Source: Zygnema cylindricum (Eukaryota; Streptophyta; Zygnematophyceae; Zygnematales; Zygnemataceae). From it: a DNA stretch of 62,000 nt. Made by a program: the position numbers and the translations under genes. The notes below the pieces were generated by a model. It was not told the DNA's origin and did not search any database. It was given only the letters and a program-made list of their open reading frames with translations. The stretch is taken from contig JBBHKE010001899.1 in NCBI GenBank assembly GCA_037447655.1, positions 14,583 to 76,582 of the forward strand, given 5' to 3'. Within the stretch, counting starts at the first letter, position 1. Every line of letters begins with the position of its first letter. This document shows, one piece after another, positions 23,356 through 35,588 of this stretch.

Positions 23356-24325
23356 CACCGTGAATCGCTATTAGACTTATGTACTCTATATCGGCGCCCC
23401 AAAATTTTGAAATTGATACCCGAAATAAAGTGACTGACTCTATTTTATTCGTGACGTTAATTGCGGTTCTTGTGAATTAGCGTCAATGGAATTACCGTAC
23501 TTATTTCATGAATAGTGTGATATACGGAATGTTTTTGCTGGTACAAAACTGTACTTGATTACCGAAAATCGTACGAAAATTGTAGTTAACTTATGTCGGT
23601 TGTATATTGAAGTGCGCTTTGAATATACGTGGAGTCGAGTTTGCGACAAACGCGTTCGCAAACCCAAACTAGAATTATGGATTAATTACACTGAAAGGAC
23701 GCGACGTAGTACGGATTGTCAGATTTTGTAATTCTACCTATTTTAACGTATATGTAATGACGGCGGATTCTGTACACCTAAATCAGCGTTATAGAGAAAT
23801 TACAATTAAACATTTTTTTCATAATGGTATTGATACACAAATTAGAATCAATGACACTAAATTTATTATTGATACTAATAATTTCTATAGTCTTAAGGCT
23901 TCTACTCCATTAGAGGAAAAGTGGGGTTGTTTACTGGAAGCCGTACGATTTCGTACAAATTCGTACCAATTCCTTTTTTTTGTCATATGAAACATGTTAA
24001 CAAGATGATTCCAATAAAACAGGCGTATGATTCGACCGTTGGATGTAAGCAATCGCGCACATCGTCCAGTGTGAGGAAACTCTCCTCGCGAGGAGAGTTT
24101 CTTCACACTGGACGATGTGCGCGATTGCTTCACGAATCTAAAATAGTGAGACATCCAACGGTCGATGCTTACGCCTATAATATTGGAGCCATCCTGAAAA
24201 CATGCTTCGTCATGTTTCGTCTGACGAAAAAAAAATGGTACGAATTTGTACGAAATCGTACGACTTCCAGTAAACAACCCCACTTTTCTTCCAATGGAAG
24301 TTCACCCTAATAACGATTCACGGTG
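23356..24325. mobile_element. TA-type MITE carrying a nested 391-bp hairpin
   Basis: The outer ends caccgtgaatcgctattag and taataacgattcacggtg are flanked by TA on both sides. Inside, 23907-24297 is a hairpin whose arms start ccattagaggaaaagtgggg and end with the inverted copy. It has its own centre and is probably a separate insertion. Confidence 0.75.
24047..24130. repeat. 84-bp near-perfect palindrome
   Basis: Symmetric about 24088/24089 (core cctcgcgagg), with 41 of 42 base pairs matching; the one mismatch is 24075 against 24102. It sits at the centre of the 391-bp hairpin and would extrude as a cruciform or form a very stable RNA hairpin if transcribed. Confidence 0.9.
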
Positions 24326-24973
24326 TAGTCTTTTACTTTTGATGGTCATCAACTCTTTTTAGTGACGATTATGTTTTGTTCTTTGATGGTCTTGCCATCG
24401 CGTTTTTGGAAATAAAATCTTCTCATTGAAGTTGTGTCACATACAATACAACAAACTATATACATATTGTACATCGAAGCAAATTTAATACAATCCAATA
24501 TGCTAGGATATGGAATTTTTTGTGACATCCTTGTAAAATTAAAAAACAAAAAGTCATTTTCCATCGGAGGTGAATGAAACGGGCTTAACTCTTGATGCCA
24601 CCAATTGTCAACTAAGTTTTACTTCCGGAAACAAATTTTTAACATTTGATGAAATAGAACAATGAGAACTCTTCTAACATCATTTTCCCTCGGTGCCAAT
24701 TCCCTGTATATCAATTTCAGAAACATTGTCGAAATATCTCGACACGAAACAGTAGCGTTATAATTGTTTGAATTTATCAAAAATGTTCTTGAGTTTATAA
24801 TTAAAAACTTGTACAAATATTAGAAGAAGTTTCTATGTCTACCTAGCAATTAGGATCCACCATGCCTTTCTATTGTTTTTATTTTTTGCCACCTCCTCCC
24901 AAAATACTAGGTCCAGATATAAAATAGGTATAAGGACATTATTACCAGCAAACAAGCTGACTAGGTTATATAA
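24326..24973. other. Intergenic region before the RBM41-like gene
   Basis: AT-rich with no recognisable gene. The first exon of the downstream gene, including its start codon, is expected somewhere here, but I could not identify it. Confidence 0.35.
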
Positions 24974-27900
24974 TTCCTAAAAGATGGAAGAGACTTTCGA
25001 GAGCAGTATGGAGAGCCACCCTTGGAAAGAGGTAACCCTCAGCGATATAAAAGCAAGTCTGTTATTTGCACGAGTGTTCTACATGGGAACCAAGTTACTG
25101 AAGAAACTCTTCTACAACAAGCTGAATCCAAGCTAAAGGAGCTGCTGGATAAACAGCTTTCTACATCTTTAGAAAGGTAAGCATCACCTTACATCCAAGC
25201 GACAAGCTACAACGGTCACTTTCGACAAATGGATTAGTATAAAGTAAGCTCAGTATCAACCATCCCCTATTTAAGGTAGACATCTTCTTCTTACCAAAGG
25301 AAGTGAGTTGCTTGACAGGCCTGAACAGGTTGACTTCACTCAATCAGAGACCAGATTACAAGAAGTTGGTTTTGGCTCTTCCGGAGTTTTAAGTTTAGCC
25401 CAATTTCGAGAGTACGGGGCTCTCGTCGAGAAGCAGAAGAAAAAAACCATTTCAAAAGGTGAAAGCAGGTGAGTCATCCGCGCATGGACAAATTTGGCAG
25501 TCAATACTACACTTTAAATTTTGGTGTAGTAACCAATTCACGATACAGGTCAGTGAAAAAGATTTTGGGGACGGTTTTGAGAGGAAAAATAAATACTTGA
25601 TATCTTTATTGCTAGAAGTTGTAGGGTTCGGGTAAAAGACGCAATAGTTCACTATCCAAAGAAGGGAGGTTCGGTCAGTAGACCGTCAAGAGTTTATTGC
25701 GGCTATTAACCATTTGTTGGTGGACCTCTTTTCCAGGGGCATTGTCCCGAAGTTTGATTTTCAGGACTATGTTTTAGATTTTGGTTTCGATCTAAGTCGT
25801 ATTTGATGGAAAACATGCAGGCTCGTAGATTACATTGCGTTCAAGAGGGTCCGGCTCTTTTATTGACTGTTGACTCAAATTTTCCCCTCTCCCTCAGAAT
25901 GTGTTGCATTGGTTTCTGCGGGTTACCAGAATTAGTCTGGAAAATGTCTGCTTTCATTTTTTGACAAACGGCTTTCGTGAATTAGCTTGCAGCAGTTTGA
26001 AATCTCAGGCCGCTGGATCAACACAAGGAGTCAAATGGAAACATGGAGACGAGAAATCTTTGCATATAGATTCTGTAAGTGTGATGAGTTGACCTGACAA
26101 ATATTGAGTAAAAAAAAATGCATTTGGTGTATTGTGGGTGAAATGAAATATTGTGTCAAGTTGAACTTCTCTGATGAACTTGGTGTGATTCTTTTTATTT
26201 TCTCGAATGATTGTATAATTAGTGTGTCTGTACATCGAGGATGCCGCTGACTGAATTTAAATGCATTGATTCTTGTAAATGTTTGTTGAGAAACATCAAT
26301 TTTCCTCAAGGCATCTGGGCTCATTATTATGACTCAGCAAAAGACCTTCATTCCAACTCTATTCTTATTTTGCAGCAGGAGTCATTTTAAAGATATGGCT
26401 CCTATCCCAAATACAATTCTCCATTCCCTCAAAACTCCAACTTGCTTCCACACAAGCCTTTTTCTCTCTCCCTACTTCTCCGTCGCTCTCCCTTGCTCTC
26501 CCTCTCTCTCCCTCTCTCACCCTCACTTTCACGCTTACTCACCCTCTTCGTCCGTCCCCTCTCTCTTTCTACTTCTTCCCTTCTTCTCTCTTTCTCCTTC
26601 TCTCTCCCCCCACCCCCCTTCACTCTTCCCTTCCCCCCCTCCCCCTCCCCCTCTCCCTCATCCTCCCCCCTCCCCCTCCCCCTCCCCCTCCCCCTCCCCC
26701 TCCCCCTCCCCCTCCCCCTCCCCCTCCCCCTCCCCCTCCCCCTCTCTGCAGGTCGTTCGCAAACGCAAAATTGCATCCTTCCATCATGAGCATGAATACA
26801 ATTCCTTGAAAGAATCTCAGATGGACAATAGAACGAGTACTTCAGGAAAATCAGAGCATTTAGAACCAAACACCCTTATTCCTCCTCCTGGAAGGCATGC
26901 TTTTGCAGCTGGAAGCTTCTCTCCTTCAAGGCAGAGGAAAACCTCTTCAAGGAATCGCACATTTGTCTTTTGCATGTACCTCCCGTGGTTCCTTCCCAAT
27001 GATCGTTTTTTTTTTATTTCCTTCCTTCTCAAAATATTCCTTGATTACTTTCACAGAGAAAAAGGGAGAGAGAAAGAGACTCATCCCAGCTGACAATGGA
27101 ATTAAAATCGGTTTTGATTCTTTTTTTTTTTAGCATTTCTTCCTGTTCTCACTTACTTTGCAGTTCATGGAGGCCATTGTGTGGCTTGCAGGTAGTGGAG
27201 GGAGAAGACCTTTAGAAGTAGACAACACACTGACACTAAAAGGTGTCACACCTTTGGTAAGTTTTTTTTTCTATGGTGCTCCCGTAACTAGTTAAGCTGA
27301 ATAATATTTTTTTTCGGTGGTATGGACCTGTAGTTTATGATTCTTATGAGATTTAACGAGAGATCTTAGGGCAATTGGGGTTTTACCTCTAGTCTTTCAG
27401 GGAAACTCTTATATACAAATATCGCAAAGTTTTTAGCCTTTCAGTTTTACTGTGAGTGAATTGAGGGAGGGAATATTTCTCTTTCTGAGGTACAAGGAGA
27501 GAAGAAATGAGAGAGAGCGGGAGCGGGGAGAGGGGAGGGGAAGGAGGGGGAAGAGAAAGTGGAAAAGACGGACTGTGAAGAGGTAGAAGGAATTTTGGGT
27601 AATATGGAGGTGCAAGCTGGCAGTCATCGAGGAAATGGGGGGAAAAGGAGAGGGAGGGACGAGGGAGAGTAAAAGAGCTCGATAAGGAAGAGGGAGCAGG
27701 AGGCTTTTTTTGGTTGATTCATACCATTTGTTGGAAAGTAATGAAAAAGTTTTGGATGAAAAGTTGATTTTCTTTGGGAGTGAACTTAGATTCAACTTTC
27801 TGTTCACAACATCGAATCCTCTTCAATTGAAGACACACTTGTGAAAACTTTAACTATTCGTTTATCTTTTCTCTCTCTTTTCTCGCTCAGGACTCTATTA

Positions 27901-29698
27901 GGAACATTGCTGAAGGTCCGGTTGAACGAAAAATCACTGATGTCTTTTCCGAATTTGCTCCTCCAATATTGGACATGGCTACTTTTCTTAAAGAACACAG
28001 GGCAGACGAGGGAAACGAGGAACAAAAAGACCATGAGAAATCACTTGTTGAAAAAGATATTTCTGCAGAAACCGATGATTTGAAAGGCACTGTTGATGAA
28101 ACACCTGTAATGTTAAACATCTCAGACGATGAAATTCAAGCTAACCGACTTTCCTTAGAGGAGCTTCGAAGTTTTCCTAAATTCTGCAACTACGAAAAGG
28201 GTCATCCTTCGAAGGTAATATTTTACTTTTTGAGTCTAAAGCTTGGCATTCTCGACCTCTCTTTTTGCCCACGTCTATCTCTGCCTCTCTATCATTGTCT
28301 AACAGGCACCCACTCTGTCTCTCTCTCTCTCCCCCCTCTGTCCCTTCCCCCCCCCCTCCCCCTCTCTCCCTCTCTCTCTCTTTTGCTCTCTCTCTGCCTG
28401 TCTTTCCCTCTTTCACTCCTTGTCTGTCCCTTTATCTCTTTCTATCTTAGCTTCACTCCCGCTTTTCTTAGTTTCCAATGGTTTTACTGGAGCACTGACA
28501 GTGCTTCAATAATAAAATAAATAAAAGCGTTGGACCCGCGAACTGAGACAAATGCCTATTATTGTAATTTGCTTTTTTTGGTTCTCTTCTGCCCACCTTC
28601 GCTTTCACGTGTATCGGCTCCATTTCTCCAACTCCCTCTCTTTTACAGCATGCCGATGGTTAAGAAGTGCTGTTGTAGGCTATTGAACTTCTAGTAGTGT
28701 AGTTTCTTATCTTAAGCACCTTATCTGAAGGTGTGTATTCTAACGGTGCGAAGTGGGTGGAGTTCAGATTTTGTTCTTGAAAAACATAGGACCGGATGTC
28801 ACAAAAAAATGACTTAGTAGTGCTTTTTTCAGAGATTCCAAGAACAAGATCGACCTCCTCTGATTTACCGGCTTATGCAACATGGGAGGATGAAAGGACA
28901 AGCTTTTATCACCTTTCCAAGTGAGCTTTTTTAACCCTACTACTTAGGATCAAATGGCCTTGATTGGCGGAGAAGGAAAGCCTCTTTTTTTCAAGCACAC
29001 CTCTCTGTGTTAAAATTGATTCGATTGGTATGAATTGAGAGTAAATCTGTTGCAGTTATTCACTTTTTAGTGCTCCAAATTTTGTATTTCATTTAAGTGT
29101 ATTTCATGATATACGTTGTTAATCATAAGTTTGCTGCAATGTTTTTGTGTTGAGTTTTTCTGTAAAAGGCATCCATTTGTACACTAACCGTAGTTAGTGT
29201 GGATAAAGTCATTTTATGGTGTTGACAACCACGAACTGGGTTTCCGTTGTCAAGTTTTTGTTTTGTGTTAACAATTCCAGTTCGCCAAAGTGCTTTGAAA
29301 ACCAGTTATTGTTTCGAACTAAAACAAATTTAACGTTATTTGCCTTGAAATGCAAGAGAATTCAGTCAATTTCTAAGCCAAAAATCAGCTTCTTTGTGCT
29401 CCTATGTGTCTGTTTTTATTTTGTCCCTTTTTCAGTATGTGGTAAAGGATTAAAATTTGCTGTTTTTATTTGCCTTTCATTTCACCCTTGTCCTCAAATG
29501 GTTTTCCATTTCCTTTTCCCATTGTCGTTTCTTATACCAATTTGCAGTTTTTGTTTATTCCTACGGGTCTATGCAGGTATCGCTATCGCCGAAAAAGCCC
29601 TTTTGCTAGTAAATGGTTATAAAGCTCAAAGGGAGGCCCATTGTGATTCAATATGGAAGACAGTCGCCCGGAAATGTAACTTCTTGTTGAGACGGTAA
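24974..29698 (+). CDS. RBM41-like RNA-binding protein (minor spliceosome), start unresolved, RRM incomplete
   Basis: RBM41 and its paralogue U11/U12-65K bind U12-type snRNAs through a C-terminal RRM. Exons I can support are 24974-25176, 25319-25468, about 25665-25800, 25898-26074, 26752-26964, 27164-27256, 27891-28214, 28833-28920 and 29577-29698; all resolved phases agree. The N-terminal blocks ESKLKELLDKQLSTSLE and VLSLAQFREYGALVEKQ match the start of vertebrate RBM41 as I remember it. DDEIQANRLSLEELRSFPKF lies before the RRM, and GRMKGQAFITFP (RNP1) followed by ALLLVNGYK is very close to RBM41. Oddities: no exon for the first RRM strand (RNP2, LYxKNL) lies between 28215 and 28832. After NGYK the usual GKxLVIEFGK is replaced by an unrelated tail ending LLRR and a stop. 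The donors of the third and fifth exons are weak. This is either a divergent gene, a decaying one, or a mis-modelled region. The family call is good; intactness is doubtful. Confidence 0.6.
26455..26750 (+). repeat. CT-rich and (CCCCCT)n tract abutting an exon acceptor
   Basis: Pyrimidine-only sequence ends in about 18 CCCCCT units (26640-26742), directly followed by ctctctgcag, the acceptor of the exon at 26752. It serves as an oversized polypyrimidine tract. The complementary strand is G-rich with runs of five G and could form G-quadruplexes. The apparent proline/serine-rich frames here are artefacts of the repeat. Confidence 0.85.
28317..28440 (+). repeat. CT-rich low-complexity tract in an RBM41-like intron
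   Basis: Runs of ctctct and cccccc within the intron after 28214, exactly where the exon for the first RRM strand would be expected. Repeat expansion or assembly loss here could explain the missing exon. Confidence 0.7.
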
Positions 29699-32600
29699 TT
29701 GCTGTGATGCCAAATATTTGTCCATTATGCAATAAATCTTCTGGAGCATTTTATTCGCTAGCTGATTTTGGTTGTATTCTTCAGTTGTTAGTGTAATGTC
29801 TCCCTTTGTTTTTCAGATCTAACACTTCTGAACTTAGTTTATCAGTTTTCACGAGTTTGGACTTAGTGTTTTGGACAACATTGTTTTCCAGTTTTATCGA
29901 GTTCGAGCTTCGTTTTTCATTTTAAGGAGTTAAACTTTTATCATCTCCTGGATTGTCGCACAGGCTGTTAAATCCTTGGTGCAGAGATGGAGAGGTAAAG
30001 GAAAAGTTAATAGCCTGTGGAAAGACCTGACGCTAGATCCCCTACCAAGCATTCCCTACCTTAGGATACGGGCCAGTTATAACATCTGGACAAGTCCTAC
30101 ATGCATGCATCACTTTGAACTTGTGGGAGTCAGATGGTGACCTTCCTAAGGCTTCCCCTTATATATGTACAGGGAAGGATGACATAGGGAAGGTCGCCCT
30201 GTGATCCTCCTGTTTGTAGTGCCTCAGAGTCCCATTCGGTTGTTGGACTTTGTCTTGTTCTGTCGTGAGTTTCGAGCCCCACCGAGTGTTCTTGCAACTT
30301 CCACGACCTCTTTGTCGTCAGTAATTCTTGGTATTCTACACATCCATCCCCCCCTGTAAGGGTCGTCTAATCCTAGGCCCTGCAGAGTCCATATCCATAC
30401 AGTCCTGTATTCCCTGGGGATTTAAGAGAATGTCTCAAAATCCATGGGGATGTGTTCGTCCCAAATCTCCGATACTGATCGGTCCGCTGCCAGTATCGCT
30501 CTTGCCGCTTTACTCCTTTATTTCGATTCGCACAATTCCTCCGTTTCAAATTTTGTGTTCGATGTCAATTCTTTCTTTTGTGGCCGGTCTCCCTTCGAAC
30601 TGTCAGTTCCCCTTACACGCTCGGCGTTCTGATTCGCTTCCCCTTTGCCCACTCTGCCGATGTTGCGATATTCCCCTCTTTGCCGTAGGGCTTGACAGAG
30701 GTTCTTAAAATACCTACAGAGGGCAAGACCGAGGGCATCACGGAGGAAGTTGAGGAGCCTGATGTAGAGCAGAGTCAGAGGGAGGTCTTAAATCTATCGG
30801 GGATATTGTAGAGGGGAGATCATTAGCAAAGAAAGGCCTCGGAGAGGGAGGGAGGGTCGTCCTCTTCGGAAGACCTCAATGGCGTAGTAATCTGATGAAC
30901 ACGCCCCTCAAATTGGGGGGGACGAGCCTAACACCAAAAAAAATACAAAGATTGATGGAAGACGTTTTGGACCTAACTCTCCTCTTGTTTTAGGCGGGAA
31001 AAGTCTCCAGTGGAGCTACAGGGGACACCAGGTCCTTTTCTCGGGCAAGGAGGGAGAGTCGGGGGTCTAATACTAGGACTGGACTAACAAAGATTATGAC
31101 CGACTGTACAACAAATATATACTTGATACCTAATAACGGCTGAACTATTCCGCGCACAAACTCGAACAATTCAATGTACAACATTCCGGTTTGATGAAGC
31201 TCCAATTTGCCAATCTATTCCACAATGAATTTTAACTGTGTATTCACACCTGCGGTTAAAGTAAGGGATACTTTACATAACGCTACATGATAATTGGTGT
31301 AAATTGGGGAAAAAATAGGGTAACATCTGTTAGCATTCTATAAACTTTGTGTAAATGCTGTGCAATCATTCCTTACTGGATGACGATGTAAACACCCCTA
31401 CTGTGGGAAACATTAATGTGAATTGTCGGTGGTGTCATGAAATGTTGCTAGACCAATTGTCATATTTGGCACCTCAAGGGTCACGTCCTGTACGGCGGGT
31501 ATGACTTAAGTACATGTGCGCAAAAATTTGTAAGAGGAGATTTTAATACTCAACCATGCTCGCAAACCTCGTAGATGGAAATGCAATTGCGCTGTCCATG
31601 GTTGCTAGCGATAAAAATTTATTAGTATTGATGCGACATTATAATGTAAAATGCCAATTAGGAGACACGGCAGGTTTGGCTCACTCCCTTAAACAGTACT
31701 GTTAACATGAAGATTGTAGTTCACTCTCTTAAACAGTACTGTTAACACTTTTTTATAATTTTGACCAGAAAAAGTATCGACCGAAATAGTGTGGTGTCAG
31801 TGTGCGACTGTCAGTGTGGTGTTCAGACGCTTTTCTGTTCATCAAAAATTGAAGTCACTTCTATAAATTCGTGTCCCAACGCTACAAAAGGAATCTCTCA
31901 TCTATAAATCTTCACAAGCACAAACCAAAGTTAAAGACGCCCTATGGTTCTACGTAACGCAAAACAATTCCTCACCTATTATGTTGAACAAATACAAATC
32001 GGAAAAAATAACCAAGTTTTTGCATGTAAAGTTATGATGTTAAGAAGAAACTGTAACTGCCTCGTCCATCATTGAAAGAATAAAAGAACTATAATTTTAA
32101 AGTTTACTCAATTTTTTGCGAGATGATGCTGTAGCTCATCGTCCACTCTCTTTAGTGGTGTTTCAACGATGTTTCCTAAAAAAATGTTGTTAAATTTAAC
32201 ATCGACAACGATGTAGGTTAAAAAAGATAGGAAACTTATATCAATGTGGTTCTTTGCCACCCTTCAATAGTTGGATGATGAGCCGACACTTCACATCACT
32301 TACTTTCCTAACCCAACCATTTTTTTAGGTTCTTCCACATGTAATAGGATGCGGCTAAATGGGTTTGTTATCCAAAAACAAGAGAAAACTGAAATCATAC
32401 TTGGGAGAAAAGGACTTGGCATTGGCTTTGCTTGCAAGAGCAAAAGCTTTTGCCTAAGAGGTGAGTTGCTGGGGGCAAACTTGGTCGGGAATAAGCTGAT
32501 TTCTAAGCCCAGACGGACGTCGCAGATTTGTTTCATAATTTATCTATTGTGGTGCATCGCCATGCACAAAAAACATATATATCGCACCTTGTGATACAGT

Positions 32601-32832
32601 GTCCACGCAGGATAAATTAAAAAGCACGATGGTAAAACCATCTGAGTCCGGGGGTACAAAAGGGGTGGCATGGCCGAAACTGAAAAACTACCAGCAGGGG
32701 AATAAAATAACAGCACAACAAAAACAAAAAGAAAGCAACAACAAGGAAAACAAAAGCACCCAAATTCAAAATGAAAGGCACGGCAATTGACAAAACAAAA
32801 ACTATAACCCCAACCCCAACCCAATTAAATAA
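29699..32832. other. Long intergenic stretch, no supported gene
   Basis: Around 30180-30720 and 30720-31050 the base composition changes and open frames lengthen, with arginine/proline-rich translations, as in old retroelement LTRs, but I recognise no domain. A 27-base unit (ttcactctcttaaacagtactgtt and variant) is tandemly repeated at 31678-31748 and contains the palindrome ttaacagtactgttaa. The remainder holds nothing I can name. Confidence 0.4.
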
Positions 32833-34045
32833 CTACGAAAAGCAACCTTGGAAGTCCCCCCATCCCGGGGGAGCACGTTGAGGGAGTTCCGGAACCCGGC
32901 GACGATCCATAGCCGCAACAGCCGATCGGAGGAGAATAGAAGCTTGCACTAGTTCTAAAGCCACAGATAAGCGTTGACGATAAAAAGAAGTAAGGACCGA
33001 AGGAGGAGGGCTCCCTGGTCCTCGGCGCTCGAAAGGACGTCGAGCGCAAGTACGGAGAAAATCGTCCATGGCAACACCCAGACAACCACAAATCTCGATC
33101 GCCATCGGAATAAAGTCATCCATAGGGTCTCGGTGGGCATAATAACGCTCCTTCGACTTAGCGGCATCACGAGCCGCCACCCCAACATGTCGAGCCGCTT
33201 GACCAACAACTGTAGCTGAAGTAGGGTTCGCCAAAACAATATCACCGAAGATGCAACGGGCACCATCAAGCAGAACAACATCGATCCGACGCTTGGGAAT
33301 AATATGAGAAGCTTCCCAAGGCACAGAAAAGCCCCCCTCTTAAGCGATAGTCGCAACGGCATCGCGAATACTGTCGTGCGCCTGGATCAAATCTCCCCCA
33401 TGGGAGCAACGAAGCAAATGGACACCATCGGCCCCCAAGACGCGACCACATGCACAAACAAGAGAGCTAAGTAAAGGAGGATGGGGGAGGCCAAAGCGAA
33501 ACCGGAGGGAGGTGGTGAATTGAGCCGGTGAGAATCGGAAAGTAGACAAAATCGGTGTAGCGAAAAGCCAAGACCCAGAACCAGGTCCGCCACAAGAGAG
33601 AAGACGGGCACGCGAAGAATCAGAGGGAAGCGCCTTGAGAAGGTTAGATTTATTGGCGGCAACAACCCGATCATAAATCGTTTCCTGGACACGCTCAACA
33701 GATTTTGTAACAAGGGTGGAGAAAATTGGCACATCCACTAAGGCATGGGGAGGAAGAGAACGTGACGCGTCCAATAGAGATCGTTGGAAGGCGAACACAC
33801 CGTCTGAAACCCGAGGGATAACACTAGCTAGAACGGGGGTGTCCCCAGCCAAAAAACGGGAAACCATAGTGGAGGCAATAAGACACCAACTTCCCAAATA
33901 GGCAGCGGGAGCAACACGAGCAGTGGATTGTAGACCCAACCCCCCAGTAGAGACAGGGAGGGATGCGTGAATGCGGGCTGATGGCCCATACTCGCGATCA
34001 AATGCCCCCCGACCTACAGAGTGTGGAGGACTTCCATGAGGCGAT
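32833..34045 (-). pseudogene. C-terminal part of a LINE-like reverse-transcriptase ORF, decayed
   Basis: Read on the minus strand, one frame runs from about 34045 to 32833, broken by a single in-frame TAA at about 33340. It carries GPSARIHASLPVSTGGLGLQS, then RFRFGLPHPPLL, a cysteine/histidine cluster (CACGRVLGADGVHLLRCSHGG) and, after the stop, RRIDVVLLDGARCIFGDIVL. This order (GGLGL motif, C-x-C...H-x3-C, then an RxDxV block) is what I know from the region after the RT domain in non-LTR-like elements of plants and algae. The RT domain is absent, so the copy is 5'-truncated, which fits target-primed integration. The higher GC content compared with the neighbourhood also suggests an inserted element. 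Superfamily placement is tentative. Confidence 0.55.
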
Positions 34046-34325
34046 CGTCAAAAGCCAGTGGTTCCCGATAATGATTCAATTATACTTTGTATTGCGATAT
34101 GTTTTGCAATATTTCAATGAATTCCAATTATGTTGCGACAATTGCGGATATCGTCTCGTGCGATACGCTACGATTCATACCACTACAAGTACAGATGATT
34201 TAAGATTGGAGATTGTCCCTCGGAGATCACCGCCCAGGTTGAGTTTTTATCGCGTGCCCGTTACCGAAGTTTTTGATTTGCGCAGCGGAAGCGATCGAAC
34301 AGAAATTCCTACACACGCTTAGAAC

Positions 34326-35170
34326 ATAGTTCAAAAGTAGGTGAAAGTAGGCCCATACAATATGCCTATTGCATGTAAAACATGCAACATGACCTTAAGA
34401 CCTATATTGTATTGGTCCGAAAATGAAAAAAAATAGTAACACGGTTGAGTAACACACGTTGTTGTTCAAATCGCGCGATTTTTTCCTTTTTTGCGATTGA
34501 AACGTATAATTCGTGACTTTTGAAAAAATCACAAAAAATCGTGATGTACTTTCTGTCCGGTAAACTGAACGGAAATTTGACGGAAACTGTACGGTATTTA
34601 CTGTAACTGTAAGGTTTTGTATGAAAAATGTACGGAATTGACGAAAAGATACGTTGCACTTCGTAGTACATTCTGTCCGGTAAAACTGAACAGAAATTTT
34701 ACGGGAAACGTACGGAGTTGTACCAAAAATGTACGGACTATGACGAAAAGAGACGGGAACTGTACGGAAAATGTACAAACTACGGGATATGTAAAATTTA
34801 TTTTTGTTTACATGTACGGAATAGTACGAACGAAATTCATTAACGATTTTTACGATTTTTTCAAAAGGTTAAATGCGTTTGTTACGTATAATTCGTCGCG
34901 ATTAAATCGTTCGCACTAAACGCCGTGAACAACTATGGTTGCACATCGATCGATAGAAAATTAAACGTCATGTCTAAATTTTGAAAAACATTCGGACAAA
35001 AAAACAATTCTGTGAGTTTTGAGGTATTTCTTATTTAAACCGTCAGATTTGGACGATCGGACGGTCGCTGATCAAAGTAGCGATCTAAGAAGATAACATG
35101 AAAATCCCATAACACAACTTACAATAGGACTATCTGTCATATTAGCTTCTGCAATTTTGAACGTCCACGC
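34326..35170. repeat. Dispersed repeat, second copy at 46700-47110, with a ~0.5-kb insertion
   Basis: The stretch aagtaggtgaaagta...cccatacaatatgcc and the later gatcgatagaaaattaaacg and aaaccgtcagattt blocks recur in order at 46700-47110. In this copy about 34438-34936 is extra sequence absent from the other. The insert has short inverted ends and is internally repetitive (tacattctgtccggtaaa and gaaaaatgtacggaa occur twice or more). No coding function. Confidence 0.6.
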
Positions 35171-35478
35171 GTTTTAGTTCGCTAAAAAAAATCGTCCGTC
35201 GGCGTGCGCTGTACTATGATCATACGTCAGATTGGTACGTTCGTACAAGAGTGTGCACAACGCACACACATACAATATGCCTACTCTACGCGAGTTTAGT
35301 GCCAAGTTATCATCGGAATGGGAAATGATCCGGTGGGAACCAGCTATGATAGCTAGGAGATCTGTTCAAAACGAGTACACTTTTTGTGAGTTGGAGCGAG
35401 GACAAAATTAGTACTCTCCAAAGAAACGGCAAAGCTGCCAATTAATGCAACGTGTCAATTGATTGCTGCACCACTGCT

Positions 35479-35588
35479 CCACGTGGCAATAAATTGCCTG
35501 CTGACGGAACTCGGGATATGCGTTCTCCTTCGGCGCTCGCCAACGTGGCAAAATCTGAGAACCTATTCAAACTTGATACTGCCACGTG
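35479..35588 (+). promoter_or_regulatory. Cluster of three ACGTG (ABRE-type) boxes upstream of the LEA gene
   Basis: ccacgtggc at 35479-35487, aacgtggc at 35542-35549 and cacgtg at 35583-35588 lie 215-320 bases before the start codon. Multiple ABREs are the known requirement for ABA response through ABI5/AREB-type bZIP factors. A tatat sequence near 35694-35700 is a possible TATA element. ABA or desiccation control is inferred from these sites and the LEA product. Confidence 0.65.

Noticed and set aside
26329-27093. Long proline/serine-rich ORF on the plus strand and Arg/Gly-rich ORF on the minus strand
   Set aside because: Produced by the CT and CCCCCT repeats; only the part after the acceptor at 26752 is exon-like.
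24974-29698. Straightforward U11/U12-65K (RNPC3) gene
   Set aside because: No N-terminal RRM and no proline-rich linker typical of 65K; the RFQEQ, AFITFP and NGYK details and the N-terminal blocks fit RBM41 better.
30328-30708. 126-residue plus-strand ORF
   Set aside because: No domain, no splice or promoter context, composition like an old LTR; not supported as a gene.
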